A stretch of DNA of 46,691 bases from Nocardioidaceae bacterium UBA4001 (GTDB lineage: Bacteria > Actinomycetota > Actinomycetes > Propionibacteriales > Nocardioidaceae): assembly GCA_002384855.1 (NCBI GenBank), contig DGBP01000046.1, positions 1,866 to 48,556 of the forward strand, read 5' to 3'. Below, in pieces: positions 15,808 through 23,446 of the stretch (its first letter is position 1; every line of letters begins with the position of its first letter). The position numbers and the translations under genes are program-made. The notes beneath the pieces were generated by a model that saw only the letters and a list, made by a program, of their open reading frames with translations, made no database searches and was not told the origin of the DNA.

Positions 15808-16293
15808 ATGACATTCACCGTCGGCGAAACGGTTGTTTATCCAAATCACGGGGCAGCGGTCATCGAGGACATCGAGACCCGCCAGATCAAGGGAGAGGAC
15901 AAGGAGTACCTCGTACTCCGCATCGTCGCCCAGCAGGATCTGGTCGTACGAGTGCCCGCCTGCAACCTGGACCTGGTGGGGGTCCGGGACGTGGTGGACA
16001 AGGAGGGCCTGGACCGTGTCTTCGACGTGCTGCGCGCGGCGCACACCGAGGAGCCGACCAACTGGTCCCGCCGCTACAAGGCCAACCTCGAGAAGCTGCA
16101 CAGCGGTGACGTGATGAAGGTCGCCGAGGTCGTGCGCGACCTGTGGCGCCGTGAGCGCGACCGTGGCCTCTCCGCCGGCGAGAAGCGGATGCTCGCCAAG
16201 GCCCGCCAGATCCTGGTCTCCGAGCTCGCGCTCGCCGAGCACACCAACGAGGACAAGGCAGAGGCGCTTCTCGACGAGGTGCTCGCCTCCTAG
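15808..16293 (+). CDS. carD: CarD family transcriptional regulator
   Basis: 161 residues. CarD binds the RNA polymerase beta subunit and stabilises open complexes, notably at rRNA promoters. The N-terminal RNAP-interaction (Tudor-like) domain begins FTVGETVVYPNHGAAVIEDI. The C-terminal helical DNA-binding domain contains the invariant tryptophan in NWSRRYKANLEKL and a DLWRRERDRGLSAGEKRML helix pair. The length equals mycobacterial CarD (162). It is monocistronic: own promoter upstream, hairpin after the stop. Confidence 0.95.
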   Translation: MTFTVGETVVYPNHGAAVIEDIETRQIKGEDKEYLVLRIVAQQDLVVRVPACNLDLVGVRDVVDKEGLDRVFDVLRAAHTEEPTNWSRRYKANLEKLHSGDVMKVAEVVRDLWRRERDRGLSAGEKRMLAKARQILVSELALAEHTNEDKAEALLDEVLAS

Positions 16294-16311
16294 CAGCAGT
16301 CACACCGCCAG

Positions 16312-16340
16312 GCCCCCGGGACGTACGCCGACCCGGGGGC
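16312..16340 (+). terminator. Terminator after carD
   Basis: Perfect 9-bp stem GCCCCCGGG / CCCGGGGGC with an 11-nt loop, followed by TTCGTGGT, 19 bases after the carD stop. Confidence 0.7.
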
Positions 16341-16359
16341 TTCGTGGTCTCATGGGGCG

Positions 16360-16998
16360 GTGACCAGCGAGCACGACCGCCCCGCGACGGACGCCGCGAC
16401 CGACGCCGCGACGGACGCCGCGACGGACGCCGCGACGGGCCCTGCGATGGGCCAGATCCTCACCACCGGCCGCGGTGCGCTCCCCTTCGCGCTGCTCGAC
16501 GGCGAGCCCCTCGTCGCGCTGGCCTCGCGGGCCCTCGACGAGGCCGGGGTGGTGATCGTCGACTTCACCGTGGAGCTCGCCGGCGTCCGCGACCAGGGCA
16601 GGGCACTGGTCCTCCACGACCCGCTGTGCCCGCTCACGCCTGCCTCCTTCCTGCGTGCGGCGGTCGAGTTCGCCGAGGACGACGACGTGGTCGTGGTGGC
16701 CGTGCAGCCGGTCACCGACACGATCAAGACGGCCCGCCACGGCGTCGTCGGGGACACCGTGGACCGTGAGGGCCTGTGGCTGCTCTCCTCGCCGGTGGTG
16801 CTGCCGGCCTCGCTGGTGGCTGGGCTCGACCGGTGGCCCGACGCCGACGACCTCCCGGCCCTGGTGGCCCGGCTGCGCGTGCAGTGCGAGGTGCGCTTCC
16901 TCGAGGCGCCGGTCCTCGCGCGCCGGGTGGAGGACGAGTCCGCCGTGGCGGTGCTGGCCGCGCTGGCGCAGGAGCAGCCGGCCGCCGTCGAGGAGTAG
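16360..16998 (+). CDS. IspD-like protein lacking catalytic motifs
   Basis: 212 residues from GTG 16360; ATG 16447, after the tandem repeat, is a credible alternative. From residue ~105 the order VVVVAVQPVTDTIK, VGDTVDREGLWLLSSPVVLP, ALVARLRVQCEVRFLEAP parallels the second half of IspD (DTIK, TLDR..LW..QTPQ, then a V-x-V-E-x-P strand). The N-terminal CTP-binding loop of IspD (AAGxGxRxG) is absent, replaced by TTGRGALPFALLDGEPLVAL. It converges with true ispD, whose stop abuts its own. It may be a catalytically dead paralog with a regulatory or scaffolding role; this is inference. Confidence 0.6.
   Translation: MTSEHDRPATDAATDAATDAATDAATGPAMGQILTTGRGALPFALLDGEPLVALASRALDEAGVVIVDFTVELAGVRDQGRALVLHDPLCPLTPASFLRAAVEFAEDDDVVVVAVQPVTDTIKTARHGVVGDTVDREGLWLLSSPVVLPASLVAGLDRWPDADDLPALVARLRVQCEVRFLEAPVLARRVEDESAVAVLAALAQEQPAAVEE
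16384..16437 (+). repeat. 12-bp tandem repeat
   Basis: GACGCCGCGACG repeats four full times (16390-16437, one C/G difference) plus a partial copy, encoding ATDA units near the N-terminus of the IspD-like protein. Strain-length variation would be expected. Confidence 0.85.
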
Positions 16999-17712
16999 TC
17001 AGGCCCGGCGCAGCAGCCGCTCGGCGAGGGCCACGTCGGATGGGAAGGTGATCTTCACGTTCGTCGCCGGGCTGTCGACGCAGTGGATCTCGAGGTCGGT
17101 GAACGCCTCGACACACGAGGCCGTGTCGGTGCCGGTGAACCCCTCCTCGTCGGCCCGGCGGTACGCCGCGAGCAGGGGTGCTGCGCGGAAGGCCTGCGGG
17201 GTCTGTACGGCGACCAGGTCGCCGTCGAGGGTGGTCCCGGGGTCGCGGGGGAGGAGCGACCGCTGGGCCCGCACCGGCAGGGCCCCGCCGCGCTCGTGCG
17301 CGACCCGGACGACGTCCTGGAACAGGTCCGCCCCGGCGAGCGGGCGGGCGGTGTCGTGGATGGCGACCACGTCGACCTCGCCGGCGTCCACGGCCTCGGC
17401 GACGGCGCGCAGGGCGTTCCACTCCGACCCGTGCCGGGTGTTGCCACCGGGGACGATCCAGATCCTCGCCCCGGGGTGGGACTCGGCGACCAGGTCGAGC
17501 CCCGCGTCGACCGCGGGCCGGTCCTCGGGCCGGGTCACGAGCACGACGTGGGTGACGCCGGGCAGGTCGAGCGCCGTGCGCAGCGACCACGTGAACACCG
17601 GCTCGCCCAGGAGCGGCAGCAGCACCTTGTTGCGGCCGGCCCCGACGCGGCGACCCTCCCCGGCCGCGAGGAGGACGACGGCCGTGCGGGGGTGGTCGGC
17701 GCTCGCGGTCAC
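16999..17712 (-). CDS. ispD: 2-C-methyl-D-erythritol 4-phosphate cytidylyltransferase
   Basis: 237 residues from GTG 17712, which overlaps the upstream hydrolase stop (GTGA). It makes CDP-ME from MEP and CTP in the MEP isoprenoid pathway. The CTP loop VVLLAAGEGRRVGAGRNKVL is intact, followed by HDTARPL (usually HDAARPL), VAVQTPQAF and the C-terminal NVKITFPSDVALAERLL. All key residues appear present. ispF is on the same strand ~3.6 kb away, separated by four genes, so ispD and ispF are not directly fused or adjacent as in many actinobacteria. Confidence 0.93.
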   Translation of the reverse strand: MTASADHPRTAVVLLAAGEGRRVGAGRNKVLLPLLGEPVFTWSLRTALDLPGVTHVVLVTRPEDRPAVDAGLDLVAESHPGARIWIVPGGNTRHGSEWNALRAVAEAVDAGEVDVVAIHDTARPLAGADLFQDVVRVAHERGGALPVRAQRSLLPRDPGTTLDGDLVAVQTPQAFRAAPLLAAYRRADEEGFTGTDTASCVEAFTDLEIHCVDSPATNVKITFPSDVALAERLLRRA

Positions 17713-18620
17713 GCGGGCAGCGTAGTCGCCTCCTGCTCGGACGACGCCGCGAGCGCCTCCGCGACCAGCTCCTCGAGCGCGCCCGAGACGAGCCGGTCCC
17801 GCTCGAGCGGGAGCATGTGGCCGGCCCCGGGTGCGACGTGCAGGCGGGCCCCGGGAACCTTCTCGGCGAGCAGGGTGGCGTGGGACGGCGGGGTGAGTCG
17901 GTCCCGGTCGCCGACCATGACCCGCACCGGGACCCCCGCGAGCGCGGCGAGCCCCTCGATCCGGTCGTGGCGCATGATGTCCTCGAAGAAGCCGCACATC
18001 GACGCGGCCGGGGTGTTGATGATCCCCTCCACCGCCAGGGCGTGGTCGCGCAGGCGCATGTCGTCGCCGAAGAGGAAGCGACGGGCGACCGCCGCCTCCA
18101 CGAGCGGCACCCGCCGGCGCTTGCGGCGGCTCAGCATCCGTGACCGCATCGCGAGCATCGCCGGGATCTGCTCGCGCAGCCGTTCGGCGACGGCGGCCGG
18201 GCCGAGCGTCACCTCGTGCATCGAGCCGCCGGAGGTCGCGACGAACAGCACGCCGCGGACCCGCTCGGCGAAGAGCTCGGGCCGGTGCTCCGCGAGCGCC
18301 ATGAGGGTCATCCCGCCGAGCGAGTGGCCGGCCAGCACGAGGTCCCCCTCGGGGGCGTGCAGGTCGATCAGGTCGGCGAGGTCCCGGCCGAGGTTCTCGA
18401 TGGTCGCGGCGTCCTTGGCGGTCTCCTCGGACGCCCCGTGGCCTCGGTGGTCGTAGGTCAGCACGCGGATCGCGTCGCCGTACCGCTGCCGGAGGGTCTG
18501 CACCTGGTAGCGCCACGAGTCGTGGTCGGAGGTCCAGCAGTGGGCGAGGACGACGGTGAGCGGGGCGTCTGCGGGGCCGTGGGGCACGACGTGCAGCCGG
18601 AGGCCGTCGTGGGTCCTCAT
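17709..18620 (-). CDS. Alpha/beta hydrolase
   Basis: 303 residues from ATG 18620. The alpha/beta hydrolase fold is clear: HGxx-type oxyanion region in VVLAHCWTSDHDSW, RVLTYDHRGHGAS, nucleophile elbow GHSLGG, acid region VRVMVGDRDRLTPP and catalytic His in VAPGAGHMLP. No secretion signal. The substrate is unknown; the lid region (RMLSRRKRRRVPLVEAAVARR) is basic. It overlaps the upstream membrane gene by ATGA and the downstream ispD by GTGA, so these three form one operon. Confidence 0.85.
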   Translation of the reverse strand: MRTHDGLRLHVVPHGPADAPLTVVLAHCWTSDHDSWRYQVQTLRQRYGDAIRVLTYDHRGHGASEETAKDAATIENLGRDLADLIDLHAPEGDLVLAGHSLGGMTLMALAEHRPELFAERVRGVLFVATSGGSMHEVTLGPAAVAERLREQIPAMLAMRSRMLSRRKRRRVPLVEAAVARRFLFGDDMRLRDHALAVEGIINTPAASMCGFFEDIMRHDRIEGLAALAGVPVRVMVGDRDRLTPPSHATLLAEKVPGARLHVAPGAGHMLPLERDRLVSGALEELVAEALAASSEQEATTLPA

Positions 18621-20470
18621 GCGCCGGCCCCGACGAGGCGGCGGACCAGCCGGGGTGCGCGGGACGTCGTACGACCCGGAGCGCCCCCCGGCCTGCCGGA
18701 GCCGCCACTGATGCCGCTACCGGTGCCGGGACGTCCCGCGGCCGAGTAGCCGACCGCCACGATCGTGAACAGGCCGGCGAACAGCGAGCCGACGACGGCG
18801 TAGGCCGTGCCCCAGAGCCAGCCGGGGACGCCCTCCTTCTCCTCGCGGCGGAGGATGTGCTTCTCCGCCACGAGCTCGCGGGGGCCGGTCGTGGCCGGGG
18901 TCTCCTCGGCGGGGATGGCCGGGTCGGCGGGGAGATAGACCGGCGCGGCCGCGAGCGTGTGCAGCGGCGTGTGCAGGCGGATCAGCGTCTTCCAGGAGCC
19001 GTCGACCGGCATGGGTACGTCGGTGCGCCACTCGCCCGGGCCGACGGGCTCGAGGTCACCGCGGACCGAGCCTCCGCCCTGCCACGAGAGGGCCTCGAAC
19101 CAGTAGGCGTCCGCCACCGTCTCGGGGTCGACCTGCACGGTGATCGTCGCGCGTCCGTCCACCACCTCGCCGACCGTGACCCGGGCGGTCCCCGGCTCGG
19201 GCGCCGAGGGCGGGACGTTGACCACGAACACCGCGACCAGGCCCAGGACGGCGGCCAGGGCCCAGGCCCCGGAGCGTCCCGGGGCTGCCTGCGCGCCGGA
19301 GGCCTCGTCGCCGGCCACCGCGGTCAGCCGCTGGTGCATCCAGGTGGCGATCGCGCCCACGGCCGCGCCGGTGAGGACCGAGAACAGCACGGCCCACGGC
19401 ATCATCTCCACCGGCCAGGGCATGGGGCGGGTGGCCTGGGTCCAGAAGTACTCCACGGCGAGCATGCCCAGCGCCATCGCGACACCGGCCGCGGCGCCGT
19501 ACCCCACGGTGGGGCGGGCGCGGCGGGTCAGCAGCGCCGCGACCGCCGCGCCGCCGAGGAGCAGCGGCGGCCAGGGGGTGAGCGCGTCGAAGGCCCACAC
19601 GTTCAGCGCCACGAGGCCGCCGTGCAGGGCCGCCTGCGCGAGCCAGACCGTGACGACCCAGCGGAGGCCGCGGTACATCGCCAGCGTGAACGTGCTGACC
19701 GTGGCGACGGTGAGGACCACCGGGTCGTTGAGGAGCGGGAACTGCGGGACGCCGTAGGCGTACTCGAGCAGGAAGGCCACCGGCCCCGCGGCCAGGATCA
19801 AGATCGCCACCCACTCCAGCAGCGGCCGCAGCCGTGAGGCGCTGACCTGGCCGGCCTCGGCGCAGGTGAGAAGCATCGTGTAGGGCAGCATCAGGACGCC
19901 GCCGATCATCAGCACGTGGGTCGGCCCCCACTCGGTGACGTCCTGGCCGAACAGGCGGTGCCAGAGGTCGTCGAGGGGAAAGCCGAGCAGTGCGAAGAGT
20001 GCGACCGCCGTGGCGACCGCCGGGCCGACGGGCACCCGCCAGGTGCGCGAGATGCGGAGGGTGCGACGGGGGAGGGAGTCCTTCGCGAGGGCCAGGGCGA
20101 GTGCCCCTCCGGCGAAGATCGCGATCAGGCCCAGGAAGATCAGGTAGTGCGCGGGGTTGGCCAGCGGGCCCTCGTCGCGACCCATCGCGATGTGGAAGCT
20201 GACGTCCCAGTAGAGGCCCACCGCGCCCGACAGGGCCCCGGTCACGCTGATCGTCAGCGGGAGGGCGAACCACCGCGGGCTCCCGTCGAGCCGGGCGACC
20301 GCGTCGGCCGCCCGGCCCACGAGCGTGCGGTGGCCGGTGCGCTCCCGCACCAGGACCCACAGGATCGCGGCGTAGACGACGCCCGTGAAGCCCGCGACCA
20401 CGAGGATCTGGTCGATCGGGGCGCCACCGGCCGAGGGGGCCTCGGCGGCGGTGCTGGCGAGGATGGTCAT
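18617..20470 (-). CDS. Large multi-span membrane protein with FixH-like C-terminal domain
   Basis: 617 residues from ATG 20470, with GGAGG immediately upstream. At least ten membrane helices fill residues ~20-450 (for example VGLYWDVSFHIAMGRDEGPL, an unusual helix-end motif with His and Asp). Residues ~470-580 form a soluble extracytoplasmic beta domain (TARVTVGEVVDGRATITVQV ... SWKTLIRLHTPL) resembling the FixH/YtkA or copper-resistance type fold. A final TM helix (LWGTAYAVVGSLFAGLFTIV) follows. Role unknown; the mix suggests metal handling or respiratory assembly. It is divergent from a MerR regulator. Confidence 0.65.
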   Translation of the reverse strand: MTILASTAAEAPSAGGAPIDQILVVAGFTGVVYAAILWVLVRERTGHRTLVGRAADAVARLDGSPRWFALPLTISVTGALSGAVGLYWDVSFHIAMGRDEGPLANPAHYLIFLGLIAIFAGGALALALAKDSLPRRTLRISRTWRVPVGPAVATAVALFALLGFPLDDLWHRLFGQDVTEWGPTHVLMIGGVLMLPYTMLLTCAEAGQVSASRLRPLLEWVAILILAAGPVAFLLEYAYGVPQFPLLNDPVVLTVATVSTFTLAMYRGLRWVVTVWLAQAALHGGLVALNVWAFDALTPWPPLLLGGAAVAALLTRRARPTVGYGAAAGVAMALGMLAVEYFWTQATRPMPWPVEMMPWAVLFSVLTGAAVGAIATWMHQRLTAVAGDEASGAQAAPGRSGAWALAAVLGLVAVFVVNVPPSAPEPGTARVTVGEVVDGRATITVQVDPETVADAYWFEALSWQGGGSVRGDLEPVGPGEWRTDVPMPVDGSWKTLIRLHTPLHTLAAAPVYLPADPAIPAEETPATTGPRELVAEKHILRREEKEGVPGWLWGTAYAVVGSLFAGLFTIVAVGYSAAGRPGTGSGISGGSGRPGGAPGRTTSRAPRLVRRLVGAGA

Positions 20471-20524
20471 GGGGCCCTCCGGAGGTCGGGGTCTTCGGGG
20501 TCCGAATACACGCTCACAGATAAG

Positions 20525-20537
20525 ACATTGAGAATGT
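20525..20537. promoter_or_regulatory. Palindromic operator candidate between the MerR and membrane genes
   Basis: ACATTGAGAATGT is a 5+3+5 perfect palindrome in an unusually AT-rich stretch (20513-20560) between the two divergent genes; ATGTAACAT directly follows and is a near-palindrome. The MerR protein encoded next door is the natural candidate to bind it. Confidence 0.4.
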
Positions 20538-20606
20538 AACATCGAGCATGGCACATGTCGGAGGGTGCATGTCAAGACCTGTCTCGCCGCCTGGGAGAAT
20601 GGCCCG

Positions 20607-21350
20607 GTGACCCCGCACCCGGACCAGATGACCATCGACCAGCTCGCCGCGGCGGCCGGCATGACCGTGCGGAACGTCCGGGCCTACGCAGGTCGCGGGC
20701 TGATCCCCGCGCCGCGCCTGGTCGGGCGCACCGGCTACTACGGGCCCGAGCACGCGGCGCGGCTGCAGCTGGTCCGGGACCTGATCGACCGCGGCTACAC
20801 CCTCGGGGCGGTGGAGAAGATGCTCGCCCGGCACAACGCCGCGACCGCGGGCCACGCCGTCGACCTGCTCCACACCCTCGAGGACCCGCTCGGACAGTCC
20901 GAGGAGCCCGAGGAGATGAGCATCGAGGCGCTTCTGCGCCTGGCGGGTCTGGAGGACGAGACCGGCTTCCTCGACCGGTTGACCGAGATGGGCCTGGTCG
21001 AGCGGATCGACGCCCAGCGGGTGCGGCTGATCCGCCCGTTCGTGGTGCGGGCGGGCGCCAAGGCGGTCGCGCTCGGGCTCGACCGCGGCTCCGTCCTGGC
21101 GACGCTGCCCGTGCTCGGCGAGCACCTGCAGGTCATCGCCCGCCGCTTCGTCGACGAGTTCCGGGCTCAGCTGTGGAAGCCGTTCGCCGACGCGGGCATG
21201 CCCGAGGACCAGTGGCCGGTCATGCTCGACAGCATCCGCACGCTGCTCCCCGTCGCGTCGCAGGCGGTGCTCGCGGTCTTCCGCGACGAGCTGCGCACCG
21301 TCATCGACGAGGCGCTCGGCGAGGAGCTCGGCGGGCTCGACGACTCCTAG
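20607..21350 (+). CDS. MerR family transcriptional regulator
   Basis: 247 residues from GTG 20607 (GGGAG 10 nt upstream); ATG 20628 is also possible and begins MTIDQLAAAAGMTVRNVRAY, the start of the winged helix. The MerR signature RAYAGRGLIPAPRLVGRTGY follows, then a coiled-coil dimerisation helix ending HNAATAGHAV. The long C-terminal part (residues ~90-247) is all-helical and lacks the paired cysteines of metal-sensing MerR proteins, so the ligand is probably organic or unknown. It is divergent from the large membrane gene and converges with ispF by 4 bp. Confidence 0.88.
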   Translation: MTPHPDQMTIDQLAAAAGMTVRNVRAYAGRGLIPAPRLVGRTGYYGPEHAARLQLVRDLIDRGYTLGAVEKMLARHNAATAGHAVDLLHTLEDPLGQSEEPEEMSIEALLRLAGLEDETGFLDRLTEMGLVERIDAQRVRLIRPFVVRAGAKAVALGLDRGSVLATLPVLGEHLQVIARRFVDEFRAQLWKPFADAGMPEDQWPVMLDSIRTLLPVASQAVLAVFRDELRTVIDEALGEELGGLDDS

Positions 21351-21835
21351 GGCTGGAACAGGAGGGCGGTGGCGATCGCGGCGACGCCCTCGCCGCGGCC
21401 GGTGAGGCCGAGACCGTCGGTGGTCGTCGCCGAGACGCTCACCGGGGCTCCGCAGGCCTCGCCGAGTGCCGCCTCGGCCTCCGCGCGGCGTGGGCCGATC
21501 TTGGGGCGGTTGCCGATCACCTGCACCGCGACGTTGCCGATCTCGAAGCCGGCCCCGCGCACCCGCCTCGCCGCCTCGGCCAGGAGGGCCGTGCCCGCCG
21601 CGCCGGCCCACAGCGGCTCCGCGGTGCCGAAGTTGCTTCCGAGGTCGCCGAGACCCGCCGCGGAGAACAGCGCGTCGCAGGCGGCGTGGGCGGCGACGTC
21701 GGCGTCGGAGTGACCCTCGAGGCCCTGCGCCTCGTCCGGCCAGGACAGGCCCGCGAGGTGCATCGGGGCCCCGTCGACGAGGCGGTGCACGTCGGTGCCG
21801 ATGCCGATCCGGGGCTGGCTCGCGCTGTGGTCCAC
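21347..21835 (-). CDS. ispF: 2-C-methyl-D-erythritol 2,4-cyclodiphosphate synthase
   Basis: 162 residues. It cyclises CDP-ME 2-phosphate in the MEP pathway. Metal-binding D-x-H is in RIGIGTDVHRL, followed by HLAGLSWPDEAQGLEGHSDA (family signature G-H-S-D-A-D) and the C-terminal SVSATTTDGLGLTGRGEG. GTG 21835 gives the usual ~160-residue length; GTG 21853 would add six residues. Its start lies near the divergent molybdopterin gene. Confidence 0.93.
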   Translation of the reverse strand: MDHSASQPRIGIGTDVHRLVDGAPMHLAGLSWPDEAQGLEGHSDADVAAHAACDALFSAAGLGDLGSNFGTAEPLWAGAAGTALLAEAARRVRGAGFEIGNVAVQVIGNRPKIGPRRAEAEAALGEACGAPVSVSATTTDGLGLTGRGEGVAAIATALLFQP

Positions 21836-21890
21836 GGGCCGATCATGCCTCACGGCGGCCCCGTTCCCGGCGATGGGCGACCATGGAGGG

Positions 21891-23411
21891 GTGACGTCCG
21901 CCCCCCGATCCCTGCGCGCCCTCGCCGGCCTCGTCGCCGGTCTGGCGGGTCTCGGGGTCAGCCACGTGGCCGCGACGGTGCTCGGCACAGGGCCCACGCC
22001 GGTGGTGGCCGTCGCGGAGGCGGTCATCGACGTGACCCCGGGGGCGCTCGCCGAGAGCCTGATCCAGCTGGTGGGCACGTGGGACAAGCCCCTGCTCGTG
22101 TTCGGCGTGCTGCTCGGGCTCCTGGCCCTCACCGCGTGGGCAGGTGTCCTCACCCGACGCAGCCGTGGCCGCGCGGTCGTGCTGCTGGTCGGCCTCGGCC
22201 TGGTCGGCGCCGTGGCGGTGTGGACCCGACCCGACGCAGGGGGGTACGACGTCGTCCCGGTCGTCGCGGGCACGGTGACCTGGCTCGTCGTGCTCACCCT
22301 GCTGGTGGACCGGCTGGCGAGCCTGCACCGCGACCCCGCGCGAGGGGCCGACCGGGCGCGGCGGAGGTTCCTCGTCGAGGCCGGGGTGGTCGCCGGCGCC
22401 GCGCTGGCGGCCGGGGTCGTGGGCCAGGTCGCCGGGGCCTCGCGCCGCAGCGTCGTGACGGCCCGGAGGCTGCTGAGGCTCCCGGTGCGCCGCGGGCTGG
22501 TGCCCGCCGGTGCCGAGGCCGGTGCCTCCGGCGTGACTCCCTGGCGCACGCAGAACGCCGACTTCTACCGGATCGACACCGCCCTCGTCGTGCCCGCCGT
22601 CGACCCCGCCGCGTGGCGGCTGCGCGTGCACGGGATGGTCGGGCGCGAGCTCACCCTGACCTACCGCGACCTCCTGGACCGGGAGCTCACCGAGGACTGG
22701 GTGACCCTGTGCTGCGTCTCGAACGAGGTGGGTGGCGACCTCGTCGGCAACGCGTGGTGGAGCGGGGTCAGGGTGGCCGACGTGCTCGCCGAGGCGGGGG
22801 TCGAGCCGGGCGCCGACGCCGTGCTGCAGACCTCCGACGACGGCTGGACCTGCGCCACCCCGGTCGAGGCCCTCACCGACGACCGCAACGCGCTTCTCGC
22901 GATCGCGATGAACGGCGAGCCGCTCCCCGTCGACCACGGCTTCCCGGTGCGCATGGTGGTCCCCGGGCTCTACGGCTACGTCTCGGCGACCAAGTGGCTC
23001 GTCGACCTCGAGGTGACCCGGTTCGCCGACGTCTCGGCCTACTGGACCGGCAAGGGGTGGGCCGAGCAGGCGCCGGTGAAGACCCAGTCCCGCGTCGACG
23101 TACCTCGTGCGGGTGCGGAGGTCGCGGCCGGCTCCGTGCGGGTCGGTGGGGTCGCCTGGGCCCAGCACACGGGCATCGCGCGCGTGGAGTACCGCCTCGA
23201 CGGGGGCGCGTGGACCGAGGCCGAGCTCGCCGCCGTCCCGAACGTGGACACCTGGGTGCAGTGGACCGCGACCGTCGACGTCGACGCCGGCGGGCACACC
23301 CTGGCCGTCCGGGCGACGGATCGCTCCGGCGCGACCCAGACCGGGGTGCGCAGCGGCGTCCTCCCCGACGGCGCCACCGGCTGGCACTCGGTGGACTTCC
23401 GCGCGGAGTGA
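21891..23411 (+). CDS. Membrane-anchored molybdopterin-dependent oxidoreductase
   Basis: 506 residues from GTG 21891; the GGAGGG directly abuts it, so ATG 21873 is an alternative start. Five N-terminal membrane helices (residues ~8-170) end with an RRRFLVEAGVVAGAALAAG twin-arginine-like segment. The sulfite-oxidase-type Moco domain follows: RIDTALVVPAVDPAAWRL, RVHGMVGRELTLTYRDLLD, then VTLCCVSNEVGG where a cysteine would ligate molybdenum, and HGFPVRMVVPGLYGY. The C-terminal ~110 residues form the Ig-like dimerisation domain of the family. Substrate unknown; related proteins act on S- or N-oxides. Confidence 0.85.
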   Translation: MTSAPRSLRALAGLVAGLAGLGVSHVAATVLGTGPTPVVAVAEAVIDVTPGALAESLIQLVGTWDKPLLVFGVLLGLLALTAWAGVLTRRSRGRAVVLLVGLGLVGAVAVWTRPDAGGYDVVPVVAGTVTWLVVLTLLVDRLASLHRDPARGADRARRRFLVEAGVVAGAALAAGVVGQVAGASRRSVVTARRLLRLPVRRGLVPAGAEAGASGVTPWRTQNADFYRIDTALVVPAVDPAAWRLRVHGMVGRELTLTYRDLLDRELTEDWVTLCCVSNEVGGDLVGNAWWSGVRVADVLAEAGVEPGADAVLQTSDDGWTCATPVEALTDDRNALLAIAMNGEPLPVDHGFPVRMVVPGLYGYVSATKWLVDLEVTRFADVSAYWTGKGWAEQAPVKTQSRVDVPRAGAEVAAGSVRVGGVAWAQHTGIARVEYRLDGGAWTEAELAAVPNVDTWVQWTATVDVDAGGHTLAVRATDRSGATQTGVRSGVLPDGATGWHSVDFRAE

Positions 23412-23446
23412 GCCGGCAGTCCGCGGAACGCCACCCACGTCGTGCT

